From positions 124,001-188,000 of the forward strand of contig CAWEBF010000018.1 in assembly GCA_963807235.1 (NCBI GenBank): a stretch of DNA of 64,000 nt. The letters run 5' to 3'. This document shows positions 8,541 to 16,344 of the stretch, piece after piece (the stretch's first letter is position 1; every line of letters begins with the position of its first letter). The stretch is from CAWEBF01 sp963807235. GTDB lineage: Bacteria; Acidobacteriota; Vicinamibacteria; Vicinamibacterales; UBA2999. The position numbers and the translations under genes were made by a program. The notes beneath the pieces were generated by a model, which was not told the origin of the DNA, ran no database searches, and worked only from the letters and a program-made list of their open reading frames with translations.

Positions 8541-10439
8541 CTAGGCGGTCATCGGCAGGTCGTGCATCCGGGCGGATACCTGCTCGAAGGCGTCCACCAC
8601 CGCGGGATCGAAGTGGGTGCCGCGTCCCTTCCTGATGAAGGCCACGGCTTCCTCGTGCGGCATGGGCTGCTGGTAGAGCCGCCGTGTCAGGATCGCGTCC
8701 CACACGTCCACCAGCGCCATCACGCGGCCGGGTATCGGAATGTCGTTGCCTCGCAGGCCCTGAGGGTATCCGGTGCCGTCCCATTTCTCGTGGTGGGTGT
8801 AGACGATTTCCTTGGCCATCGACAGGATGGCGTCGTCGTGCACGCCGGCCTCGCGCTCGGCCTTCAGGATCACGTCGCGCCCGTACTCCGGATGCTTCCG
8901 CATCTCGGCCAGTTCGTCCGGCGTCAGCTCGCTCGGCTTGTTCAGCACGCGGTCGGGCACGCCCACCTTGCCGATATCGTGCAGCGGTGCCAGGCTGGCC
9001 AGTAGGTCGATCCGCTCGGCGCTCAAATACCCGGCGTACCTGGGGTTCTTCGCCAGCTGCTCCGCGAGCAGGCGCGCGTAGCGTTCCGTGCGCGTCGAGT
9101 GCTTGCCGGTCTCCAAATCGCGGATGCCCGTGAGCGACAGCAGCGACTGGACCATGAGGCGCTGTGATGCGGCCCGGGCCTCACCGGCGTGATCGGCACG
9201 CCGCTTCTCGAAGGCCACGCTTGCCACCGTCATTGCGGCCAACGAACCGCCGACGCCCAGCGTCGGGTAGAGCGGCGACATATAGGCGCCGGAGGCCGCC
9301 AGTACCTGCGCCGCGCCGGCCCACAGCAGCCCCAGCGCCGCGATCACTCCGGCCGTCCCCCAGACGGGGCCGGCACGAACCACGAACACGGTTGCCAGCA
9401 GGCCAAGCGCGATCACGACTTCCGTCTCGATTGCGGATGCGTGAACGGGCCTCCGGGCGAAGTCGCCCTGCAGCAGGTTGTCCGCCACGGTCGCTTGCAC
9501 CTCCACGCCCGCAAAGAGCGTGTCGAGCGGCGTGGCCACCACTTCTCGCGTGCCGAGCGCCGTCGTGCCCACGAACACGATCTTGTTCGCCACGGCGTCC
9601 GCCGGGACGCGGCCCTGCATCACGTCCGCCGCGGACAGATAAGGAAACGTGCGCTTCTGGCCGCGGTAGCGCACCAGCAGGTTGCCGCGCCCGTCGAGCG
9701 GAATGACGCGCTCGCCAAGGCGCAGGTTGGCTGCGTTGGTGTTGACCAGCTCCAGTACGGCGTTCTGGGTCTTTGCCACTCCCGCCACGGTGGCCAGCGC
9801 GAAGCTGGGGTAGATCTGTCCGTCCACCTCGATCAGCACGGGCACGCGCCGCAGGATGCCGTCGCTGTCCGGTGCCGCGTTCAGAAAGCCCGACCGGCCC
9901 GCCGCTTCGTGCAGCGCCGGAAGGCTGCACACGGCGCCGGTCGCGCGGAAGAGCGGGCGCGCCTCGTGTCCGGGTGGCGTTACCACGGCGAGGCCCAGGG
10001 GATGCCGCACGCAGCTGCCCGACGCACCGCTTGCGTCGTCGAATCGCATCGCATAGCCCAACACCACGCCGCCCGATTCGAGGGTACGCGCCAGGGCCTC
10101 GTCGGGGGAGTACTCGCCGTCGGAGTCGCGGTCGGACTCGGCGAAGATGACGTCCACCCCCACCGCCGACGCGCCCATCTCCCGCAGGCGCGCGATCAAA
10201 ATGCCCATCACGTCGCGGCGCCACGGCCACTGGCCGATCGCCGCGAGGCTCTTCTCGTCCACGTCCACGACCACGACGCGCTGGCTGGGACGTGGCGGTT
10301 CGACCGCGCGCACCAGCGTGTCGTAGACGTCGTATTCCACGTGGGTCAACGCCGCTGGCCGAGTGAGGGACAGGACCGCGGCGGCGATCGTGGGCACCAG
10401 GCCGCAGGCGAAGGCCAGACGCGGTTGCGTCCAGGTCAT
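8541..10439 (-). CDS. CHASE2 sensor with HD-GYP cyclic-di-GMP phosphodiesterase
   Basis: A 632-residue membrane signalling protein. An N-terminal membrane segment (about 8-25) anchors a periplasmic CHASE2 domain (about 30-330; VVVVDVDEKSLAAIGQWPW). Three or four membrane helices follow (about 335-415), then a C-terminal HD-GYP domain with HDIGKVGVPD and HHEKWDGTGYPQGL, the metal ligands and GYP signature of c-di-GMP phosphodiesterases. The later DVWDAIL is a variant of the usual DVYDAL. It starts at an ATGA overlap with the OmpA-like gene, which itself follows a FecR gene. CHASE2 proteins are commonly paired with FecR-domain genes, so this is probably one envelope-sensing unit. Confidence 0.92.
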   Translation of the reverse strand: MTWTQPRLAFACGLVPTIAAAVLSLTRPAALTHVEYDVYDTLVRAVEPPRPSQRVVVVDVDEKSLAAIGQWPWRRDVMGILIARLREMGASAVGVDVIFAESDRDSDGEYSPDEALARTLESGGVVLGYAMRFDDASGASGSCVRHPLGLAVVTPPGHEARPLFRATGAVCSLPALHEAAGRSGFLNAAPDSDGILRRVPVLIEVDGQIYPSFALATVAGVAKTQNAVLELVNTNAANLRLGERVIPLDGRGNLLVRYRGQKRTFPYLSAADVMQGRVPADAVANKIVFVGTTALGTREVVATPLDTLFAGVEVQATVADNLLQGDFARRPVHASAIETEVVIALGLLATVFVVRAGPVWGTAGVIAALGLLWAGAAQVLAASGAYMSPLYPTLGVGGSLAAMTVASVAFEKRRADHAGEARAASQRLMVQSLLSLTGIRDLETGKHSTRTERYARLLAEQLAKNPRYAGYLSAERIDLLASLAPLHDIGKVGVPDRVLNKPSELTPDELAEMRKHPEYGRDVILKAEREAGVHDDAILSMAKEIVYTHHEKWDGTGYPQGLRGNDIPIPGRVMALVDVWDAILTRRLYQQPMPHEEAVAFIRKGRGTHFDPAVVDAFEQVSARMHDLPMTA

Positions 10440-11086
10440 CGAACTGTAATCTCGACGCGCCGGTTACGAGGCTCGAAGACGCCGTCGGAGGTGGGCACGA
10501 GCAGCTCGGCCTCGCCGTGAGAGGCCACTTCGACGGTCGACAGGTTCAGGCCGGCATTCACCAGCAGGCCGCGAACAGCCGTGGCGCGTCGCAATCCCAG
10601 CTGCACGTTGGCCCGTGCCCGTCCGGTCGTGTCGGTGTGCCCGACCGCCACGACGTCTGGAACCTGCCGCCCCTTCACTTCCTGCAGCACCTGCTGCACC
10701 ACGCGGCGGCTCTCGTCGGTCAGTTCCTCGGATTCGAACTTGAAGAACAGCGTGAAGTGCCGCGGCTCGGGGGGCAGCGTCTCCAGCAGCTCGCGAAAGA
10801 CGTCGGACACGGCCGGCTCGCTCAGGACGACCGGGTCACTCGGGGCGGTCGCGGATCCCACGCGGGTGGACTCGCGCGCCGAATCGAGGGTGACGCGCCC
10901 CTGGGCGTTCGACACGACGGCCGACCCGACGGCCGACGTGCCCGGATCGGGCAGCAGGACGATCAGGTCAGAGGCGCGGCCGGAGTCCGGACGCGCCTCT
11001 GGTGCCTGGGGCCGGGCGGCCGAGGCGGATGCGCATGCCGTGGTGACGACCGCGGCGAGGAGGGGGAGGCACCCGCGTCGGAACAT
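10436..11086 (-). CDS. OmpA-family lipoprotein
   Basis: A 216-residue protein. The start MFRRGCLPLLAAVVTTAC gives a lipoprotein-type signal with the candidate acylated Cys at residue 18. A Ser/Ala/Pro-rich linker leads to a C-terminal OmpA-like peptidoglycan-binding domain (about 110-216) with VAVGHTDTTGRARANVQLG and a terminal NRRVEI. It probably ties the outer membrane to the wall and may report wall state to the CHASE2/HD-GYP protein encoded at the ATGA overlap. The stop of the FecR gene lies 3 bases upstream of its ATG. Confidence 0.87.
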   Translation of the reverse strand: MFRRGCLPLLAAVVTTACASASAARPQAPEARPDSGRASDLIVLLPDPGTSAVGSAVVSNAQGRVTLDSARESTRVGSATAPSDPVVLSEPAVSDVFRELLETLPPEPRHFTLFFKFESEELTDESRRVVQQVLQEVKGRQVPDVVAVGHTDTTGRARANVQLGLRRATAVRGLLVNAGLNLSTVEVASHGEAELLVPTSDGVFEPRNRRVEITVR

Positions 11087-11089
11087 CAG

Positions 11090-11542
11090 TTAGGGTTCGA
11101 CCTGTACCCCGACGGTGGTTCCACGCACGCCGACGATCGCCGATGGCGTCTGCAGGCGCACGGCATCGGGCGACAGCTTGGCGATTTTCCCCGAGACGTA
11201 AACAGCTACGCCCTGCACAAACCGCAACGCCAGGGCCAGGCGGCCTTCGGCCGGCGCGTAGCGGAACGTCTCGACGCCCATCTCGCTCCGCGGGCCAATC
11301 GCCACGCGCGTGTCGTCGCGCAGCGTCAGCCCGACGCGGCCGCTGGCGCCCGTACGCAGGCGATCCGACTCGAACACGTCGTGGCCGATCTGGATGGGGA
11401 TCGAGGCTCCCGCCCGGAGGATGAACGCGTCTCCCGCCACCGACTTCACGCGGCCCGCCAGGACGGGCTGCTCGGCGGCGGCCGGCCACGCCATCATGAG
11501 GGCACACACACCACCGACGACCGATCCAAAAATGCGTCCCAT
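11090..11542 (-). CDS. FecR-domain exported protein
   Basis: A 150-residue protein from ATG 11542, chosen for its signal peptide (MGRIFGSVVGGVCALMMAWPAAA). In-frame starts at 11569 and 11599 would add a charged extension. The mature part is a FecR fold: AGRVKSVAGDAFILR, then VFESDRLRTGASGRVGL, then VAVYVSGKIAK and VRLQTPSAIVGVRGT. FecR domains of this stand-alone type occur with CHASE2 cyclases and phosphodiesterases. It is the first gene of the FecR-OmpA-CHASE2/HD-GYP operon. The ligand is unknown. Confidence 0.85.
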   Translation of the reverse strand: MGRIFGSVVGGVCALMMAWPAAAEQPVLAGRVKSVAGDAFILRAGASIPIQIGHDVFESDRLRTGASGRVGLTLRDDTRVAIGPRSEMGVETFRYAPAEGRLALALRFVQGVAVYVSGKIAKLSPDAVRLQTPSAIVGVRGTTVGVQVEP

Positions 11543-11803
11543 AGGGCCTCGCTCGAGGGAGAGCTCCATTGGGATCTCGGCCGTTGGCGGCCTGGGCAAT
11601 GGGGGTCATCGCGCGGTGTCGTCACGCCGGCAGGTTGCCGCACGATTCGGCTGGCGTATGCCCGGATCCCCAATCGGGCCGTGCTGCGCGATGCCGCCCG
11701 CGCCCGCACGTGGCGGCGTGCTGGTGTACCGTGTAGCCGCCGCCGGAGCGGGCCGTGGCCACGGGCCGCGGGTCTGCACGCGAAGCAAAGTTTCAGTGCA
11801 CTC

Positions 11804-11956
11804 ATGAGAAACGCCGTACTCGGGCTCGCCGCGGCGGGGGCCGCTGCCCTGGTGGCCGCCGACGCCAGAATTTTCGGCATCGAGGCCTGGAAGATCGTCC
11901 TCGGCGTGATTGGCCTGGCGCTCTTTCGTTCCGCCGGTCGTGAAGGAAGGCGCTAG
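11804..11956 (+). CDS. 50-residue membrane protein, unknown
   Basis: ATG 11804 opens a 50-codon frame: a hydrophobic stretch (AVLGLAAAGAAALVAADAR), a short turn (IFGIEAWK), a second hydrophobic stretch (IVLGVIGLALF) and a basic tail (RSAGREGRR), a plausible helical hairpin. No clear ribosome site is present. The TAG stop runs straight into the inverted repeat at 11952-11999. I do not recognise it. The amino-acid pattern is convincing for a small membrane protein but may also arise by chance in GC-rich DNA. Confidence 0.4.
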   Translation: MRNAVLGLAAAGAAALVAADARIFGIEAWKIVLGVIGLALFRSAGREGRR

Positions 11957-11999
11957 CGAGGCTTCGTCCTTCAGGATCGGCTGGCTTCGCCTCGCTAGC
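11952..11999. repeat. inverted repeat, 11-bp arms (copy B, outer part)
   Basis: The arms GCTAGCGAGGC (11952-11962) and GCCTCGCTAGC (11989-11999) are exact reverse complements around a 26-base loop. They begin at the stop of the small membrane protein. The GCGAGGCTTCG / CTTCGCCTCGC wording also occurs in the repeat regions at 2015-2030 and 37264-37280, so this belongs to the same dispersed family. Confidence 0.7.
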
Positions 12000-12006
12000 T
12001 CCTTCA

Positions 12007-12035
12007 CAGTGTCTTTTTGCCCCGCTCCGCGGGGC
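12007..12035 (+). repeat. REP-like stem-loop with CAGTGTCTTTTTGCC tag (copy B)
   Basis: The tag CAGTGTCTTTTT runs into a perfect 7-bp stem-loop (arm GCCCCGC, loop TCC, 12019-12035). The same tag-plus-hairpin arrangement with different but compensated stem bases occurs at 37304-37332 (arm GCCGCGC, loop TTC) and, inverted, at 1887-1910 and 1955-1977 (arm GCCCGGC). Compensated stems with a fixed tag suggest the structure is conserved. Confidence 0.75.
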
Positions 12036-12036
12036 G

Positions 12037-12084
12037 GAGAAAACTTAGCTGAGTTTTTCAGAGCCTCGTCAGCTAAGTTTTCTC
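12037..12084. promoter_or_regulatory. 16-bp perfect inverted repeat just before the tctC-type start codon
   Basis: The arms GAGAAAACTTAGCTGA (12037-12052) and TCAGCTAAGTTTTCTC (12069-12084) pair perfectly around a 16-base loop. The structure ends two bases before ATG 12087. No ribosome-binding site fits between it and the start, so as RNA it would bury the initiation region. It could act as a translational switch, a processing site or a terminator of leftward transcription. It could also be part of the adjacent repeat element. Confidence 0.65.
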
Positions 12085-12086
12085 GG

Positions 12087-13445
12087 ATGAGACCGGCCGT
12101 TCGCATCGCGGGTGTTGTCCTGGCGGCGGTCGTGTGTTCGCCGTCGTGGTCCGCGGCCCAGGAGCCATGGCCCGAACTGCGCCTCACGGCGCCCGCCGCG
12201 CCGGGTGGCGGGTGGGACCAGACGGCCCGCGCGCTCCAGCAGGCGCTGCAGGCGGAAGGCCTCGTCCGAACCGTAGTTGTCGAGAACGTGACCGGGGCCG
12301 CCGGCACGATCGGACTCGCGCGTTTCATCGGCGCCGAGCGCGGACGCCCGAACGCGCTGATGGTCTCGGGGCTCATCATGCTCGGCGGTGTGGTGATGCA
12401 CGCGTCGCCGATCACGCTCGGTGACGTGACGCCGATTGCGCGGCTGACAGGTGAGTACGAAGTGATCGTGGCGCCTGCTGGCTCGCCGCTCCGGTCGCTC
12501 GGCGATCTCGTGGCCGCGCTCAAGGCCGACCCGGAATCGATCTCCTGGGGTGGTGGGTCGGCGGGGGGCAGCGACCAGATGCTGGCCGGCCTGGTGGCCG
12601 AGGCCGTAGGCGTCTCGCCGCGTCGCATCAACTACATCGCGTTCTCGGGTGGCGGCGAGTCGCTGGCCGCCATCGTCGGCGGGCAGGTGTCGGTGGGCGT
12701 CAACGGGCTTGCCGAGCTCGAGGGGCAGATCCAGGCGGGTACCGTTCGCGCCCTGGCGATTTCCAGCGCCTCACGACTCCCCGGCCTCGACGTACCGACG
12801 CTGCGCGAACAGGGCGTGGCCGTGGACTTCGAGAACTGGCGATCGGTGGTCGCGCCGCCTGGCCTGTCGGACGATCAGCGCGCGCGGCTCGAGGACCTGG
12901 TCACGACAGTGGTGCGCTCGCGGAGCTGGGCGGATCTGCTGGCGCGGTACCGCTGGATCGATCGCTTCCTTGTGGGAGACGCCTTCGACAGCTTTGCGGT
13001 CGCGGAGGAAGAGCGCGTGCGCGGCGTGCTGGCGCAATTCGGGACGGGACAGGCCGCTGGTGTTGCAGCCGACCGCGGCCCCGGGGCGTATCCGTGGGCC
13101 GTGTTCGTGGCGCTCGTGGTCTCGGCGGGCGGCTCGTGGTTGACGTCGCGACGCCGGGCCGGCGGCGCGTCGAGCTCGGCGCCGGCCGCCGCGCGGCCGG
13201 CTCACCCCCTCCGTCCGTTGGCGTGGATCGCCGCCGGACTGGTGGTGAACGTCATGGCGCTCGAGACACTCGGCATCGTGCTCTCGTCAGCCGTGCTGTT
13301 CTGGACCGTCGCCCGCGCCTTCGATCGCGTCCGTCCATGGCGCGACGCCGCCTGCGCCCTGCTCGTGGCGTGGCTGGCATTTCAGCTCTTCGACCGCGTG
13401 CTCGGTCTGCCGCTCCCGGCAGGCATCCTGTCGGGGGTGCTGTGA
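12087..13445 (+). CDS. TctC-type binding protein fused to a TctB-type membrane subunit
   Basis: A 452-residue protein. Residues 1-25 are a signal peptide (ending CSPSWSAAQ). Residues 28-320 are a Bug/TctC solute-binding domain (LRLTAPAAPGGGWDQTAR, VENVTGAAGTIG, SWGGGSAGGSDQM). Residues 335-452 contain four membrane segments with a TctB/DUF1468 look (VMALETLGIVLSSAVLFWT, then LLVAWLAFQLFDRVLGLPLP). In most bacteria these are two genes. Here TctB lacks its usual first helix, and the exported binding protein appears to be anchored directly to the small membrane subunit. The stop overlaps the TctA GTG. The adjacent TcuA/TcuB genes suggest tricarballylate or a similar tricarboxylate as substrate. 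Confidence 0.85.
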   Translation: MRPAVRIAGVVLAAVVCSPSWSAAQEPWPELRLTAPAAPGGGWDQTARALQQALQAEGLVRTVVVENVTGAAGTIGLARFIGAERGRPNALMVSGLIMLGGVVMHASPITLGDVTPIARLTGEYEVIVAPAGSPLRSLGDLVAALKADPESISWGGGSAGGSDQMLAGLVAEAVGVSPRRINYIAFSGGGESLAAIVGGQVSVGVNGLAELEGQIQAGTVRALAISSASRLPGLDVPTLREQGVAVDFENWRSVVAPPGLSDDQRARLEDLVTTVVRSRSWADLLARYRWIDRFLVGDAFDSFAVAEEERVRGVLAQFGTGQAAGVAADRGPGAYPWAVFVALVVSAGGSWLTSRRRAGGASSSAPAAARPAHPLRPLAWIAAGLVVNVMALETLGIVLSSAVLFWTVARAFDRVRPWRDAACALLVAWLAFQLFDRVLGLPLPAGILSGVL

Positions 13446-14959
13446 CAAGCCTGGCCGACACGCTGCGCGCGCTGGCGGCTGGATTCGGCGAGGCCCTCAC
13501 CGTGCCGCACCTGGCCTGGGCGCTCCTGGGGACGATCATCGGCACGGCGATCGGGGTCTTGCCTGGCATCGGGCCCGCCCTGACCGTCGCCGTACTGTTG
13601 CCGGTGACCTTCAACGTGGAGCCGACGAGCGCCTTCATCCTGTTCGGCGGCATCTACTACGGCGCGATGTATGGCGGATCGACCACCAGCATCCTGCTGA
13701 ACACGCCGGGGGAAACGGGGTCGATCGCCACGGCCATCGACGGATACGCGATGGCGCGGCAGGGCAGGGCGGCCGCCGCGCTGGCCACCGCCGCCATCGG
13801 GTCGTTCGTGGCAGGCACGCTGGCCACGCTCGGCTTGACGTTTCTGGCGCCGCCGCTGGCGTCCGTGGCGCTGCGCTTCGGGCCTGCGGAGTACTTCGCG
13901 CTGGCGGCGCTGGCGTTTGCCGCGTCGTTGTCGCTCCTCGGGGAATCGTTGTGGCGCGGCGCGCTCAGCCTCTCGCTGGGGCTGGCACTCGGCCTCGTGG
14001 GCATCGATCAGCTGTCGGGCGAGGCACGTTTCTCGTTCGGCATCCCGCAGCTGCTCGACGGCATCGACGTGGTGATCCTGGTGATGGGCCTCTTCGCCGT
14101 CGGCGAGGTGCTCCACCAGGCAATGCGCTACGCGCGCCAGCCGCTCGAGCCGGTGACGCTGCGCGCGGGCGCCAGCCTGACGCGCGAGGAGTGGCGGCAA
14201 TCGTGGAAACCGTGGCTGCGCGGGACGGCCATCGGCTTCCCGCTTGGCGTCCTGCCGAGCGGCGGCAGCAGCATTCCCACGTTCCTGTCCTACGCCGTGG
14301 AGCGGAGGCTGAGTCGCCATCCCGAGCGCTTCGGAAAAGGCGCCATCGAAGGCGTGGCGGGTCCCGAGGCCGCCAACAACGCCGCCGCGGCCGGCGTGCT
14401 GGTGCCGCTGCTCACGCTCGGTCTGCCGTCGTCCGCCACGGCCGCGGTGCTGCTGGCTGCGTTCCAGCAGTACGGCCTGCAACCCGGGCCGCTCCTGTTT
14501 CAGACCCGGCCGGATCTCGTGTGGGGTCTCATCGCCAGCTTGTACATCGGGAACGTGATGCTGCTCGTCCTGAACCTGCCGCTGGTGGGACTGTGGGCGA
14601 AGGTGATGCGCGTGCCGCCGCCGCTGCTCTTTGCGGGCGTGCTCCTGCTGGCATCGATTGGCGCCTACACGCTCAACCGATCGGTCTTGGACGTCGCGAT
14701 CCTCTATGCCGCCGGTCTCGTGTCGCTGGGGATGCGCGCGGCCCACGTGCCACTGGTACCGGCCGTGCTGGGGTTGATCCTGGGGCCGATGGCGGAGCTG
14801 CAGTGGCGGCGCGCCATGGCCATCAGTCAGGGCGACTTCACGGTGTTCGTCTCACGGCCGCTTTCCGCGGGGCTCCTCGCCGGGGCTGCGGTCATCGTGG
14901 TGGCATCGATGCTCGCCGCGCGCCGGGGCGTCGGTTCAGCCGAGGCATCAGGCACGTGA
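13442..14959 (+). CDS. tctA: tripartite tricarboxylate transporter large subunit TctA
   Basis: A 505-residue membrane protein of about 12 helices, the normal length for TctA. Signatures include IGVLPGIGPALTVAVLLPVTF, GGIYYGAMYGGSTTSILLNTPGE and the repeat-like LGVLPSGGSSIPTFLSY. GTG 13442 overlaps the stop of the TctC-TctB gene (GTGA), and its own stop overlaps TcuA the same way, so the three are one translational unit. It forms the ion-driven channel that receives substrate from the TctC domain. Confidence 0.93.
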   Translation: MTSLADTLRALAAGFGEALTVPHLAWALLGTIIGTAIGVLPGIGPALTVAVLLPVTFNVEPTSAFILFGGIYYGAMYGGSTTSILLNTPGETGSIATAIDGYAMARQGRAAAALATAAIGSFVAGTLATLGLTFLAPPLASVALRFGPAEYFALAALAFAASLSLLGESLWRGALSLSLGLALGLVGIDQLSGEARFSFGIPQLLDGIDVVILVMGLFAVGEVLHQAMRYARQPLEPVTLRAGASLTREEWRQSWKPWLRGTAIGFPLGVLPSGGSSIPTFLSYAVERRLSRHPERFGKGAIEGVAGPEAANNAAAAGVLVPLLTLGLPSSATAAVLLAAFQQYGLQPGPLLFQTRPDLVWGLIASLYIGNVMLLVLNLPLVGLWAKVMRVPPPLLFAGVLLLASIGAYTLNRSVLDVAILYAAGLVSLGMRAAHVPLVPAVLGLILGPMAELQWRRAMAISQGDFTVFVSRPLSAGLLAGAAVIVVASMLAARRGVGSAEASGT

Positions 14960-16344
14960 AGCCGGCCTACGACGTCGTGGTCGTTGGTGGCGGGAACGCG
15001 GCGCTGTGCGCCGCGCTGACGGCCCGCGAGCGGGGCGCCAGCGTCCTGGTGGTGGAGTCCGCGCCGCGGGACTATCGCGGCGGCAACAGCCGGCACACGC
15101 GCAACCTGCGTTGCGCGCACGGGCCGGCGACGCCGTATCTCTCCGAGGCGTATCCGGAGGGCGAGTTCTTCGACGACCTGCGGCGCGTGTCGGGCCCAGA
15201 GATCGACGAGCCGCTGGCCCGCCTGGCCATTCGCGAGTCGGCGACCTGCGGCGCGTGGATGAGCGCCCACGGGGTGCGCTTTCAGTCGTCGCTTCGTGGC
15301 ACGCTGCACCTGGAACGGACGAATCTCTTCTTCCTGGGCGGTGGCAAGGCGCTGCTCAACGCGTACTATGCGCTGGCCGACCGCCTGGGCCTGGACGTCG
15401 CCTACGACGCCGAGGTGGTGGGACTGGACCTCGACGGCACGGCTTGCCGGTCGGTGCAGGTCCGCGTCAACGGACACGCTGTCAGTGTTGACGCCGGAGC
15501 CGTGGTGGTGGCGTCCGGTGGTTTCGAGGCAAACCTCGACTGGCTGCGCGAGGCTTGGGGCGATGCCGTGGACGGGTTCGTCGTCCGCGGCACGCCGTAC
15601 AACAGGGGAACGGTGCTGCGCATGTTGCTCGATGCCGGCGTCCAGCCCGTCGGCGACCCGGCCGCGTGTCATGCCGTGGCGGTGGATGCGCGGGCGCCTC
15701 GATTCGACGGCGGCATCGTGACGCGGCTCGATTGCATCCCATTCGGCATCGTGGTCAACGTGCACGGCGAACGTTTCGGCGACGAGGGGGAAGACTTCTG
15801 GCCGAAGCGATATGCCGTCTGGGGCAGCATGGTGGCGCGCCAGCCTGGACAGACGGCGTTCGTCATCATCGACGCCAAGGCGGCCGGTGCGTTCATGCCC
15901 TCGGTCTTTCCGCCGATCGCCGCGGGCTCGATCGCCGAGCTGTCGTCGTTGCTGGGGCTGCCGGGGGAGGCGCTACACGGCACGGTCGACGCCTTCAACC
16001 GCGCGGTCCAACCGGGCACGGCCAACCACGCGGTGCTGGACGACTGCCGCACGAAGGGCCTGACGCCCGAGAAGTCGCATTGGGCCCGGCGAATCGACAC
16101 GCCGCCCTTCTGGGCGTATCCGCTGCGGCCGGGGATCACGTTCACCTATCTCGGCGTGCGCGTGGACGAGCACGCGCGGGTGGTTCTGCAGTCGGGCGTG
16201 ACCTTGCGCAACGTCTTCGCGGCGGGGGAGGTGATGGCGGGCAACATCCTGCGGCGCGGATACCTGGCAGGTTTCGGCATGACCATCGGGACAGTGTTTG
16301 GCCGGATCGCCGGCGCGGGGGCCGCGACGCATGCTCGAGGCTGA
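14956..16344 (+). CDS. tcuA: FAD-dependent tricarballylate dehydrogenase TcuA
   Basis: A 462-residue flavoprotein of the fumarate reductase/succinate dehydrogenase type. The dinucleotide site is VVVVGGGNAALCAALTARERG. The TcuA-type features SAPRDYRGGNSRHTRNLR, VVASGGFEAN and the C-terminal FAAGEVMAGNILRRGYLAG are present. In Salmonella TcuA oxidises tricarballylate to cis-aconitate and TcuB reoxidises the flavin. No signal peptide is present. GTG 14956 overlaps the TctA stop, and the gene overlaps the tcuB ATG by 14 bases. Confidence 0.9.
   Translation: MKPAYDVVVVGGGNAALCAALTARERGASVLVVESAPRDYRGGNSRHTRNLRCAHGPATPYLSEAYPEGEFFDDLRRVSGPEIDEPLARLAIRESATCGAWMSAHGVRFQSSLRGTLHLERTNLFFLGGGKALLNAYYALADRLGLDVAYDAEVVGLDLDGTACRSVQVRVNGHAVSVDAGAVVVASGGFEANLDWLREAWGDAVDGFVVRGTPYNRGTVLRMLLDAGVQPVGDPAACHAVAVDARAPRFDGGIVTRLDCIPFGIVVNVHGERFGDEGEDFWPKRYAVWGSMVARQPGQTAFVIIDAKAAGAFMPSVFPPIAAGSIAELSSLLGLPGEALHGTVDAFNRAVQPGTANHAVLDDCRTKGLTPEKSHWARRIDTPPFWAYPLRPGITFTYLGVRVDEHARVVLQSGVTLRNVFAAGEVMAGNILRRGYLAGFGMTIGTVFGRIAGAGAATHARG

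Noticed and set aside
11606..12631. A long open frame on the minus strand through tctC
   Set aside because: It covers the coding region of the TctC-TctB gene and the repeat cluster, is rich in low-complexity Arg/Pro/Ser, and has no domain; it is a GC-rich shadow.
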